Positions 43,707 to 55,144 of a stretch of DNA of 64,000 nucleotides are shown piece by piece; position 1 is the first letter of the stretch; every line of letters begins with the position of its first letter. Under the pieces are notes generated by a model. It saw nothing but the letters and a program-made list of their open reading frames with translations, was not told the DNA's origin and made no database searches. Made by a program: the position numbers and the translations under genes. Source of the DNA: Rutidosis leptorrhynchoides. Lineage: Eukaryota > Streptophyta > Magnoliopsida > Asterales > Asteraceae. The stretch is from contig NC_092341.1 of NCBI RefSeq assembly GCF_046630445.1, forward strand, positions 8,062,001 to 8,126,000, given 5' to 3'.

Positions 43707-45044
43707 ATATTGTAACAATTCTATACAAATCATAACTTAACAAAATTATATTATATTATTCATGTATTCTAATATATATTATGTAATCTTGGGATACCAT
43801 AGACACGTATACAATGTTTTGACATATCATATCGACCCATCTATATAATATATTTTGGAACAACCATAGACACTCTATATGCAGTAATGTCGGAGTTAGC
43901 TATACAGGGTTGAGGTTGATTCCAAAATAATATATATAGTTTGAGTTGTGATCTAGCCTGAGGCTTGTATACACTGGGTCGTGGATTGATCCAAGATAAT
44001 TTATATTTATTTCTGTACATCTAACTATGGACAACTAGTTGTAGGTTATTAACGAGGACATCTGACTTAATAAGCTTAAAACATTATAACGTATTAAAAA
44101 AATGTTGTAAATATATTTTGAGCATACTTTGATATATATGTACATATTTGTATAGGTTCGTGAATCGACCAGTGGTCAAGTCTTACTTCCCGACGAAGTA
44201 AAAATCTGTGAAAGTGAGTTATAGTCCCACTTTTAAAATCTAATATTTTGGGATGAGAATACATGCAGTTTTATAAATGTTTTACGAAATAGACACAAGT
44301 AAATGAAACTACATTATATGGTTGAATGATCGAAGCCGAATATGCCCCTTTTGCTTGGTAACCTAAGAATTAGTAAACCGATCTACTAATTGACACGAAT
44401 CTTAAAGATAGATCTATTGGGCCTAACGAACCCCATCCAAAGTACCGGATGCTTTAGTACTTAGAATTCGTTTATATCATGTCCGAAGGATTTCCCGGAA
44501 TGATAGGGGATATTCTTATATGCATCTTGTTAATGTCGGTTACCAGGTGTTCACCATATGAATGATTTTTATCTCTAAGTATGGGATGTATATTGAAATA
44601 TGAAATCTTGTGGTCTATTATTGCGATTTGATAAATATATAGGTTAAACCTATAACTCACCAACATTTTTGTTGACGTTTTAAGCATGTTTATTCTCAGG
44701 TGATTATTAAGAGCTTCCGTTGTTGCATACTAAAATAAAGACAAGATTTGGAGTCCATGCTTGTATGATATTGTGTAAAAACTGCATTCAAGAAACTTAT
44801 TTTTGATGTAATATATTCTTATTGTAAACCATTATGTAATGGTCGTGTGTAAACAGTATATTTTAGATTATCATTATTTGATAATCTACGTAATGCTTTT
44901 TAAACCTTTATCGATAAAATAAAGGTTATGCTTGTTTTAAAAAATGAATGCAGTCTTTGAAAAACGTCTCATATAGAGGTCAAAACCTCGCGACGAAATC
45001 AATTAATATGGAACGTTTATAATCAATATGAACGGGACATTTCA
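43707..45044 (+). repeat. Element B 5' LTR, second part
   Basis: Resumes after the GGGAA target site and ends GGGACATTTCA at 45044. About 1.25 kb of it is matched, inverted, by 62784-64000 (element D). Confidence 0.88.
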
Positions 45045-45046
45045 GT

Positions 45047-45058
45047 TGGTATCGGAGC
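45047..45058 (+). other. Element B primer-binding site
   Basis: TGGTATCGGAGC two bases after the LTR; one change from the initiator-Met tRNA complement TGGTATCAGAGC. Confidence 0.85.
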
Positions 45059-45255
45059 GTTGGTCTTAGAGAACCAGAAATTTGCATTAGTGTGTCTTAT
45101 CGAGTTTGTTAGGATACATTAGTGAGTCTGGACTTCGACCGTGTTTTCTTTAAAAAAAAACGATTGCTTAACACTTTTGTTGGAAACTATATATTATTAA
45201 CATGTAAATATTATGTGATATATTAACCTCTTAATGTGTTTGATATTGTGTATAG

Positions 45256-45873
45256 ATGTATACCTCTAGTATAAATCCCATTGATTCACCTAATAATAAT
45301 GAAGAGTCGAATATATTTTAGGAAGATTCACAAATTCCCGAAGAGGAACCGGAAGAGGAGGAACCGGAAGAAGAGGAACCAGAAGAGGAGGAATCGGAAG
45401 AGGAGGAACCAGAAGAAGAAGATGTTCCGGAGGAAGAAATAGTGATACCTACAGTAAATCGTTTAAATAAAAGAAAATCATCAACCAACGGACCAAAGTC
45501 AAAAATGGTCAATGATGTTTCTGCCGAGGAAGCAAAATATTGGGAAGATTACCAATTTTTCGATGAATCGGATCCCGATGAGGATTCCGATGATGTTATA
45601 GAAATCACCTCGACCCAATTTAATATAGCAAAAGAAAATAATAATGGAAAAGGTATAAAAATAGAGAAACCCGATTCCAACCCCGATAAGCTTTATATGT
45701 ATCGGCAACATCCGTATTTCCTAAAGTGTAACAATAACCCGGGAACCTCAAAACCACCAGGTTTTTCTAAACCATTGTGGAAAACGACCTCGTATTAGAG
45801 GAACACCATATATCCCTGGAAAATTAGGAAATCGAACCAAGTCCGAAGAAGAAGAAACCAGTGATTCAGATTA
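45256..45873 (+). pseudogene. Element B accessory acidic ORF, broken
   Basis: First ATG after the primer-binding site (45256). The frame has a TAG at 45319-45321, then runs open to 45796-45798. After one apparent extra A near 45780 a neighbouring frame continues to about 45873 (RGTPYIPGKLGNRTKSEEEE). Composition: a Glu/Pro repeat block (PEEEEPEEE type, 45340-45435), then EEAKYWEDYQFFDESDPDEDSDDVIEI, a Lys/Asn-rich part and a basic Pro-rich end. No known domain. It is followed by a T-rich stretch ending TTTTACAG (45992-45999), a plausible splice acceptor, so it may be a first exon or a separate protein. Confidence 0.6.
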
Positions 45874-46034
45874 GGGAGTTGTAATCATGTTGTGTATTAT
45901 ATGTATTATAGTGTGCTTGTACTTTTATATTCTATGTAAAAATTGCTTGTATTGTTTGTTAATTATCTTTTATGAATCTAATCCTTGTCTATTTTACAGT
46001 ATAAAAATAAAATGGACGTTAAGGGTAGACAACC

Positions 46035-46703
46035 GAATATTTAAAAGACCTACCAGAGGATATGATTGAGGAAATCTTGTCTAGAGTCGGTCAGAGTTCA
46101 TCAGCACATTTAGTTATGGCGAAATTAACTTGTCAAACATTTGAAAGACTTTTCAGAAATGCCTTAGTTTATAAAAGGCTTTCCTTTAATAGGTGGGGTA
46201 TATCAAATTGGGGAGACCGTAAGTTACGCCGTGTTTTCTTTAAAGCATTAAATGCGGGGAACCCAAATGCAATTTTACGCTACGGGTTAAGAACCTATTT
46301 TGACTCAACATATCCCAACATAGGATTTCGCGAGTTAGAAAGAGCTTCTAACATGCAATATAAAGAAACATGTTATACTTACGGGTTAGTGATGTTCGCT
46401 TCTTACCAAAGTGAGAAAAAGAATATCGGGTTACAACTTTTAAATAAAACCTTTCCACAAGTGACGGATTCAGTAGTTAGGGTGAGAAACAAGATTTTTA
46501 GATTATTACGGGACTGTTGGACATTACGAAACCCTCGTCCTTTTGATGACATTACAACATGCTGCCTAGCCAATGGTCATAACGGTTATTTTTCACAAGA
46601 CCAAGGATGGGAAGTCGTCTTAGTAAAACCAGAATGCATGACTTGTTTCTGGACTTATGAATTACGTGTCTTTATTTCCTTTGCTGAACAACTTGCGTAT
46701 TAA
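46035..46703 (+). CDS. F-box protein (At1g67623-like) carried inside element B
   Basis: Open frame of about 220 residues between the primer-binding site and gag of a retrotransposon. It begins EYLKDLPEDMIEEILSRVG, an F-box start (LPEDMIEEIL), continues SSSAHLVMAKLTCQTFERL, and then shows the family's second region: VYKRLSFNRW, AGNPNAILRYGLRTYF, FRELERASN, TYGLVMFASY (Sel1-like helical repeats), ending with CMTCFWTYELRVF. This matches the layout of plant F-box proteins of the At1g67623/At2g35280 type, which would recruit substrates to SCF ubiquitin ligases through SKP1. It has no introns and no internal stop. An in-frame stop at 46026-46028 means the true start is either the ATG at 46062 (inside the F-box) or the ATG at 46012 with a frameshift. 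Capture from a host gene is inferred. Confidence 0.78.
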   Translation, partial: EYLKDLPEDMIEEILSRVGQSSSAHLVMAKLTCQTFERLFRNALVYKRLSFNRWGISNWGDRKLRRVFFKALNAGNPNAILRYGLRTYFDSTYPNIGFRELERASNMQYKETCYTYGLVMFASYQSEKKNIGLQLLNKTFPQVTDSVVRVRNKIFRLLRDCWTLRNPRPFDDITTCCLANGHNGYFSQDQGWEVVLVKPECMTCFWTYELRVFISFAEQLAY

Positions 46704-46990
46704 CTAGATTTATCTTCAAAATTGTCATGTATCAAAGTGTAATATATTTCATGTTATATGTAGTATAGCGAAGTTGTAAGTTTGAAGAATATTTGTATGT
46801 GATATATTATTATAATCAGTTTTTCATATGGAATTGTAGTAGTTGAATTGTATATTAGCTACTAAGTATGAACTTAACGGGTAGGTAGTACCCGAATTTA
46901 AACTTATAAAACGCTAATATGAAGAAAAAGCTTTTATAAATAAGTTCATATTATGCTACGAAATACTATTGACTACTCTTAATATTCTGT
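46704..46990 (+). other. Element B spacer between F-box ORF and gag
   Basis: AT-rich, no gene. A phrase AACGGGTAGGTAGTACCCG near 46878 contains a small palindrome and resembles the polypurine-tract region at 51668. Confidence 0.45.
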
Positions 46991-49900
46991 ATGATTAACT
47001 CGATTCAGTTAGCTATTTTGAAGGAAATGGCACCGACTACTCGACAAACCATGAATATGAGCGAAGAGGAATTTCGTACTTTTCTTGCTGCAAACATAGC
47101 TGCAGTACAAGCTGCGCTACATACCAACAATAACTCTGAATCTAGCAATGAAGTTAACGGCGCAAGAAATCGTGTAGGATGCACCTACAAAGAATTCACT
47201 GCCTGCAAACCTTTGGAATTTGATGGAACCGAAGGACCAATTGGATTGAAACGGTGGACCGAGAAAGTCGAATCGGTGTTTGCCATAAGTAAGTGTACTG
47301 AAGAGGACAAAGTTAAGTAAACTATGCATACCTTCACAGGTACTGCATTAACGTGGTGGAACACCTATCTTGAACAGGTAGGACAAAATGCTACTTACGC
47401 ACTACCGTGGTCGGCATTCAAGCAATTGATGAACGAGCAGTACCGTCCTAGAAACGAAGTTAATAAACTCAAGGCAGAACTTAGAGAGTTACGAACACAA
47501 GGGTTCGACGTTACCACATATGAAAGACGATTCACAGAGTTGTGCCTATTGTGTCCGGGAGCATTCGAAGATGAAGAAGAGAAGATCGACGCATTTGTAA
47601 AAGGGTTACCAGTAAGGATTCAAGAAGATGTGAGTTCATACGAGTCCGCTTCTATACAGAAGGCAAGTCGAATGGCACATAAACTCATAAATCAGATTGA
47701 GGGAAGAATTAAAGAGCAGGCGGCCGAAGAAGCCAACACGAAACAACTCAAAAGGAAGTGGGAGGAAAACGGTGACAAGAGTCACCAGTACAACAACAAC
47801 AACAATTACAACAACAATCGCAACAACTATCCCAACAACCGCAACAATAATCGCAACAATAACCGCAATCCTAACAATAACTACAACAAACATCCCAACA
47901 ACAACAACAACTACAACAACCATTTCAACAACAATAACAATCCCAACAACAACCTCAATAACAACAACGGCAACAAAAACCAAAAACAGCCATGTCATAG
48001 GTGTGAAGAAAATCATCAGGGGTTTTGCACGACATTTTGCAACAGGTGTAAAAGAAATGGTCATAGCGCGATAAAGTGTGAGGTCTACGGACCAAAGTTT
48101 AATAGAACTAAAGGAACAAATAATGTCGGAACAAGTAATGCCGAAACGAATAGTGTCGGAGCAAGTAATACCAACGCTGTTTGTTATAAATATGGAAAAC
48201 CGGGCCACATTATTAGAAATTGACCGAATCAGGGGAATACTAATGGGTAGGGCCGTGGAAGAGTTTTCAATATTAATGCGGCAGAAGCACAGGAAGACCC
48301 GGAGCTTGTTACGGGTACGTTTCTTATTGACGATAAATTTGCTTATGTTTTATTTGATTCGGGTGCGGATAAAAGCTATATGAGTAGAGAATTTTGTGCT
48401 AAATTAAGTTGCCCATTGACGCCTTTGGATAGTAAATTTTTACTCGAATTAGCAAACGGTAAATTAATTTCAGCAGATAATATATGTCGGGAGAGAGAAA
48501 TTAAACTGGGGGATGAAACGTTTAAAATTGATTTAATACCAGTCGAGTTAGGGAGTTTTGATGTAATAATTGGCATGGACTGGTTGAAAAAGGTGAGAGC
48601 AGAGATCGTTTGTTACAAAAATGCGATTCGCATTATGCGTGAAAAAGAAAAACCTTTAATGGTGTACGGAGAAAAGAGCAACGCGAAGTTAAATCTTATT
48701 AGTAGTTTGAAGGCGCAAAAACTAATAAGAAAAAGTTGTTACGTCATTCTAGCACACATCGAGGAAGTTAAACCTGAAGAAAAGAACATCAATGGTGTTC
48801 CCGTCGCAAAAGAATTTCCCGATGTATTTCCGAAAGAATTACCGGGACTACCTCCGCACCGATCTGTTGAATTTCAGATAGATCTTGTACCAGGAGCAGC
48901 ACCAATAGCTCGTGCTCCATACAGACTTGCACCCAGTGAGATGAAGGAACTCCAAAGCCAATTACAAGAACTTTTAGAGCGTGGTTTCATTCGACCAAGC
49001 ACATCACCGTGGGGAGCTCCTGTTTTGTTTGTCAAGAAGAAGGATGGTACATTTAGGTTATGTATCGACTACCGAGAGTTGAACTAACTTACCATTAAGA
49101 ACCGCTACCCACTACCGAGAATCGACGACTTATTTGATCAACTACAAGGCTCGTCGATTTATTCGAAGATCGATTTACGTTCCGGGTATCATCAAATGCG
49201 GGTGAAGGAGGATGATATTCCGAAGACTGCTTTTAGGACGCGTTACGGTCATTATGAGTTTATGGTTATGCCGTTTGGTTTAACTAACGCACCAGCTATG
49301 TTCATGGACCTCATGAACCGAGTGTGTGGGCCATACCTTGACAAGATTGTCATTGTTTTCATCGATGACATACTTATTTACTCAAAGAATGACCAAGAGT
49401 ACGAAGAACATTTGAGAAAAGTGCTAGAGTTATTAAGAAAGGAAAAATTGTACGCTAAGTTTTCAAAGTGTGCATTTTGGTTGGAAGAAGTTCAATTCCT
49501 CGGTCACATAGTGAACAAAGAAGGTATTCAGGTGGATCCAGCAAAGATTGAAACCGTTAAAAAGTGGGAAACCCCGAAAACTCCAAAACACATACGCCAG
49601 TTTTTAGGACTAGCTGGTTACTACAGAAGGTTCATCCAAGACTTTTCCAGAATAGCAAAACCGTTAACTGCATTAACGCATAAAGGGAGGAAATTTGAAT
49701 GGAAGGATGGACAAGAAAAAGCGTTTCAATTGTTGAAGAAAAAGTTAACTACGGCACCTATATTGTCATTACCTGAAGGGAATGATGATTTTGTGATATA
49801 TTGTGACGCCTCAAAGCAAGGTCTCGGTTGTGTATTAATGCAATGAACGAAAGTAATTGCTTATGCGTCTAGACAATTGAAGATTCACGAACAAAATTAT

Positions 49901-51644
49901 ACGATGCATGATTTGGAATTAGGCGCGGTTGTTTTTGCATTAAAGACTTGGAGGCACTACTTATATGGGGTCAAATGTATTATATATACCGACCACAAAA
50001 GTCTTCAACACATATTTAATCAGAAACAACTGAACATGAGGCAGCGCAGGTGGATTGAATTGTTGAATGATTACGACTTTGAGATTCGTTACCACCCAGG
50101 GAAGGCAAATGTGGTAGCCGACGCCTTGAGCAGAAAGGACAGAGAACCCATTCGTGTAAAATCTATGAATATAATGATTCACACTAACCTTACTACTCAA
50201 ATAAAGGAGGTGCAACAAGGAGTTTTAAAAGAGGGAAACTTAAAGGATGAAATACCCAAAGGATCGGAGAAACATCTTAATATTCGGGAAGACGGAACCC
50301 GGTATAGGGCTGAAAGAATTTGGGTACCAAAATTTGGAGATATGAGAGAAATGGTACTTAGATAAGCTCATAAGACCAGATACTCAATACATCCTGGAAC
50401 GGGGAAGATGTACAAGGATCTCAAGAAACATTTTTGGTGGCCAGGTATGAAAGCCGACGTTGCTAAATACGTAGGAGAATGTTTGACGTGTTCTAAGGTC
50501 AAAGCTGAGCATCAGAAACTATCAGGTCTACTTCAACAACCCGAAATCCCGGAATGGAAATGGGAAAACATTACCATGGATTTCATCACTAAATTGCCAA
50601 GGACTGCAAGTGGCTTTGATACTATTTGGGTAATAGTTGATCGTCTCACCAAATCAGCACACTTCCTGATAATAAGAGAAGATGACAAGATAGAGAAGTT
50701 AGTACGACTGTATTTGAAGGAAGTCGTCTCCAGACATGGAATACCAATCTCTATTATCTCTGATAGGGATGACAGGTTTATTTCAAGATTCTGGCAGACT
50801 TTACAGCAAGCATTAGGAACTCGTCTAGACATGAGTACTGCCTATCATCCACAAACTGATGGGCAGAGCGAAAGGACGATACAAACTCTTGAAGACATGC
50901 TACGAGTATGTGTTATTGATTTCAGAAACAGTTGGGATCGACATCTACCGTTAGCAGAATTTTCCTACAACAACCAGCTACCATTCAAGCATTGAGATGG
51001 CGCCGTTTGAAGCACTCTATGGTAGAAAGTGCAGGTCTCTAATTTGTTGGAGTGAAGTGGGGGATAGACAGATTACGGATCCGGAGATAATACAAGAAAC
51101 TACCGAGAAGATTATCCAAATTCAACAACGGTTGAAAACCGCCCAAAGTCGACAAAAGAGCTACGCCGACATTAAAAGAAAAGATATAGAATTTGAAATT
51201 GGAGAGATGGTCATGCTTAAGGTTGCACCTTGGAAAGGCGTTGTTCGATTTGGTAAATGAGGGAAATTAAATCCAAGGTATTTTGGACCATTCAAGATTA
51301 TTGATCGTGTCGGACCAGTAGCTTACCGACTTGAGTTACCTCAACAACTCGCGGCTGTACATAACACTTTCCACGTCTCGAATTTGAAGAAATGTTTTGC
51401 TAAAGAAGATCTCACTATTCCGTTAGACGAAATTCAAATCAACGAAAAACTTCAATTCATCGAGGAACCTGTCCAAATAATGGATAGTGAGGTTAAAAGA
51501 CTTAAGCAAAACAAGATACCAATTATTAAAGTTCGATGGAATGCTCGTAGAGGACCCGAGTTCACCTGGGAATGAGAAGTTCAGATGAAGAAGAAATACC
51601 CGCACTTATTTTCAGAAGATACGACAACACCTCCAACTGCTTAA
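46991..51644 (+). pseudogene. gag-pol: Element B gag-pol with chromodomain, multiply broken
   Basis: A single ancestral frame (probable start ATG 47027, MAPTTRQT) encodes: Gag (GPIGLKRWTEKVESVF, TALTWWNTYLEQ), a long Asn-rich linker, zinc knuckles (CHRCEENHQGFC; CNRCKRNGHSAIKC), protease ([10 protein letters not shown]), RT (catalytic FIDD at about 49360), RNase H ([14 protein letters not shown]), integrase ([33 protein letters not shown]) and a C-terminal chromodomain ([25 protein letters not shown]). Stops: 47318, 48221, 48248, 49085, 49844, 50363, then 51258 and 51573 after a one-base insertion at about 50969. At least three (49844, 51258, 51573) are TGA where relatives have CGA, consistent with methyl-C decay. 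Confidence 0.93.
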
Positions 51645-51664
51645 AATTTCGGGACGAAATTTAT

Positions 51665-51679
51665 TTAACGGGTAGGTAC
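51665..51679 (+). other. Element B polypurine tract region
   Basis: TTAACGGGTAGGTAC directly before the 3' LTR. Purine content is low for a polypurine tract, but the position fits. Confidence 0.6.
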
Positions 51680-51953
51680 TGTAGTGACCCGAACTTTTCC
51701 ATATATATATATATTAAATGAAATTGAATTTTACATGATTAAATGTTTCCAACATGTTAAGCAATCAAACGTGTTAAGACTTGATTATTTGAAATGAGTT
51801 TCATGTAGACAATTGACCACCCAAGTTGACCGGCGATTCACGAACGTTAAAACTTGTAAAAACGACATGACGATATATATATGGATATACATATAGTTAA
51901 CATGAGATTATGATAAGTGAGTATCTCCATAAGTATATTAACAATGAGTTATA
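51680..51953 (+). repeat. Element B 3' LTR, truncated by element D
   Basis: Matches 28087-28360. It stops at TTATA (51949-51953), the presumed target site of element D; the rest should lie beyond the window. Confidence 0.85.
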
Positions 51954-51973
51954 TGAAATGTCCCGTTCTTATT
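51954..51973 (-). repeat. Element D terminal LTR, first 20 bp
   Basis: TGAAATGTCCCGTTC is the reverse complement of the end of the element B LTR (45030-45044). It is cut after TTATT (51969-51973), the target site of element C, and continues at 62784. Confidence 0.82.
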
Positions 51974-54834
51974 TGTAACGACCCTGGTTTTTCCAACGTT
52001 ATTTATTAATAATTATTATTATTAATACGTGTGATTAATCGAATGTATGTTATTACATTTACATGTTGCTTTAATTGCCCGTACTCGAACTTTAAATGCC
52101 CGAAACGTCTTTGTGACACCCGGAACTTGCACGAATAATATTTTAAGATATTATTTACATTCATGATTAATTTTATTAATCATTTTAATTAACTAAGGTG
52201 ATAGGTTAATTACTTGGGCTTTATTTGGTTTAACTTGGGATTTTTTTGAACTTGGGCTTTAATTAATGAAGTGGACTCTTGACTTGGGTTTCCAAGCCCA
52301 CCCTACTTATATTAGTGGACCTTTAGCCCAACTCTTACAAGTGTAAGTATCACTTAGAACTCAAACTAGTTAGTTACTTTCTTAAGGAATATAGTTGGCT
52401 CATTATCCCCATGTAAACCCATTCTTTAACCAACTTTACACCTCTTTACTTGCAATTAACCAACAAACAAAACCATCCACCCTTGAGGACAGCAGGCCGT
52501 CGGCCTTGGGGCTGTTTAGGGAGGCTTTTGACTTCACATTTTCATTACAACTCATTTGCATTTCTCTCTCAAATTCACACCCACAAACTTACTTCCATTT
52601 TCTCTCAAATTCTCTCTAATTCTTGTAAGTTAACTTGAAGTTTTTCTTCTTCTTTTTCCTCTTGTATAAACCGGATTCTAAGACTCTTGAATCATCATCA
52701 TCGATTGTTGTTATTACTTGTTCTTGTTTAAGGTTGATTACTTGTAAGTTACTAGTTGTTATTTACTTACTTACTTGTCTTTCTTTACTAAGCTATAAGA
52801 TCAAACTTTCTAGTTTTGATTCTTCATCTTTATCTTGTTATAACAAGAACATCAAGAACATAATCTATCTAGTTATGTTCTACATATTTTGTTACAAAAG
52901 ATTAAAGTTCATAGTTGTATAAACTCATTACTTGTAGTTCTTGAAGTAACTTTGAAGTTACTTCACTTAAAGATCAACTTGAGTTGAATCTTTAAAAGTA
53001 TGAGCAACTATGAATCATCTTCTTGTTTAGATTAGCTTTCTACTTTATTTATTTCAAAGATTTAAAGTTTATAATCTTTAATTTTTGTTACTTGTGTTCT
53101 TGTTTGTTGTATGTTACTAGAATACCACCTTCATGGTTGGTTTAGGCTTATCTTTCATTTTCTTTATTTCTTATTGTTAAGTTGCTTACTAAACATTTGA
53201 ACAAGGACATGAAACCAACAAGAGCTTACACTTTGGTGCAAGTATCATGGATCCAACACTTGGTTGTGATCTTTCTTAGTGTTCATGAACTTGTTCATAA
53301 ACTTACATGTAACCTTGGTTCATCAAACACTTACAACACTTGCACTTGAGTTATGATGGACAAACCTTGGTCTAAATGATGTTAACACATCAACGAGTTG
53401 CACACTTGAAGCTATACGCATCAAGGATGAGAACCGTGATGAACATCAAGCACCGAGACAACCGGAACTCTCCAAAACCCACTGTTCTGTCCAAAACCTA
53501 CTGACCTGATGCTTCTGGAACAGACCAGTAGACCTGGGCTGTTCTAACCTTGATTTTTAGATAGAACTTTTCGAGTAGATAACTTTTCATATAGGACTCG
53601 TCTTAATCCGAGTTACGGTTTAGGATTTATGGCCCTCCGATCGTTACCATGTCCTTTAACGTTGTGCAGAAATTTCTGACCTACTCGCACTTAGACCGTC
53701 GCCACGGTCAAACCAAGACGAGTTTGCTTCTGTAAATTTTACCACACTTAAGGGACTCATATACGGAGCCATGACCACTGGTCTCACCTTAATTCAGTAA
53801 GGGTAGAGGCCGTGGTGACTGACCGAAGTCAGCCTTTGTTTTAAACGACTTTCATAAACGAGTCTTACTTGTTACCTTTTGTTTAATGATGATTGATGAT
53901 GACCCTTATGACCTTAATTACGTACTTGTAAACCTTTTGAGACGACTTATTGACTTAGTGCTATTTGACTTAGGTTGAGGACGTTTGGACCGTTACTTGC
54001 ACACCACTTTCCAACTACTACCTTACCATTACTACTAATCATTGTGAGTTATAGCATTCCCTTTTTACTTTAACTTATTTTGGGAACTGAGAATACATGC
54101 GGATTTTATGTTTTACATACTAGGCACGAGTACTTAAACTTATATATGTGTGGGTTATATAACGGCAGAAACATTCCCTTTAGCTCGGTAACGTTTAATC
54201 ATTGGTTTTTGAACCGTGAACGCGAATCTTAGATATGGATCCATAGGGTTTGACATCCCCACTCGGGCTAGTAGCGCTAGCATTTAACGAGTGTTTAATA
54301 CTTCGAGGTTATACGCACTTGCCAAGTGCACTTTAAGGGGGTACATTAAACGTTAAGTTAGTTACCGGGTGCCCACGGTTAAACATATACTTTTACATAC
54401 TTTTGAATCGCTCGTTGTAGCACTGAAATCTCGTGGCCTACTTACATTACTGTTATACTTAAACTATAGCTCACCAACCTTTGTGTTGACCTTTTTAAGC
54501 ATGTATTTTCTCAGGTGCTTGAAGTCGCTTCCGCTATCTTACTAGTCGTGCTGTAGAACCCGCTGCCTAGAGTTGTTATCGCATGACTACTTATGTTGCA
54601 TTCAAACTTTTTACTTATGAATTTATGTTATGTAACGACCATTATGGTCACGTACACTTATTTAATGCTTCTACTTAGCGAAGCATACTTTTGATTTGTA
54701 AAACAATTGACGTATGTTATGACGTCACTTTTTTTATGAATGTAAACTCTGTTTTGAAAACGCATATAGTACTTAACCTTGTAATGATCCTGTTGTTGAT
54801 GGTCCGTACATGATGATTTAGTACGGGTGTCACA
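51974..54834 (+). repeat. Element C 5' LTR
   Basis: 2,861 bp, no gene. Open frames at 52395-52922 recur identically at 60338-60865 in the other LTR and have no domain. The 3' part (53450-54700) is richer in short direct and inverted phrases. Confidence 0.96.
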
Positions 54835-54836
54835 TT

Positions 54837-54848
54837 TGGTATCAGAGC
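54837..54848 (+). other. Element C primer-binding site
   Basis: TGGTATCAGAGC, an exact initiator-Met tRNA complement, two bases after the LTR. Confidence 0.93.
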
Positions 54849-55144
54849 ATTGGTTGTAGGGAATTAGGATGCATTAGTGAGTCTAAGACCGACCCGAGTA
54901 GGATTCACTAATAGGGCTAATCTACAACTTGTTAGTTTACTTGTTTCCGCTGAACTTACTGCATACTGCTGCTTACTGTTACTGCTATATGCCGTATGCT
55001 ACTACGTGATTTCACTACTGCATGCTATTACTTGCTTTCGATTGCATGCTAGTTTCGTACGATTACTGATATTGCCATGCTACTTATTGTTATACATGAA
55101 TTAAACTGTTGGCCTATTATTTGCTTGCTTTATGACATACTGAC

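Larger units (their letters stand above)
28087..51953 (+). mobile_element. Element B: old Ty3 chromovirus with accessory F-box ORF, interrupted
   Basis: LTRs start TGTAGTGACCCGAAC. The 5' LTR lies at 28087-30015 and 43707-45044, split by element A. Then come the primer-binding site (45047), an acidic ORF, an F-box ORF, gag-pol with a C-terminal chromodomain (Tekay/Del-like), polypurine tract and a 3' LTR start at 51680 that is cut at 51953 by element D. Gag-pol has eight nonsense codons and one frameshift, making this the oldest of the stack. Without its inserts the 5' LTR would be about 3.27 kb. Confidence 0.88.

Noticed and set aside
45318-45512. Ser/Gly-repeat open frame on the minus strand
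   Set aside because: Antisense of the Glu/Pro repeat block of the acidic ORF.
47636-48208. 190-codon minus-strand open frame rich in Val/Ile
   Set aside because: Antisense of the Asn-rich Gag linker; apparent membrane character is an artefact of AAC codons read backwards.
52395-52922. Open frames in element C LTR (again at 60338-60865)
   Set aside because: LTR duplicates, no domain; identity reflects recent insertion rather than selection.
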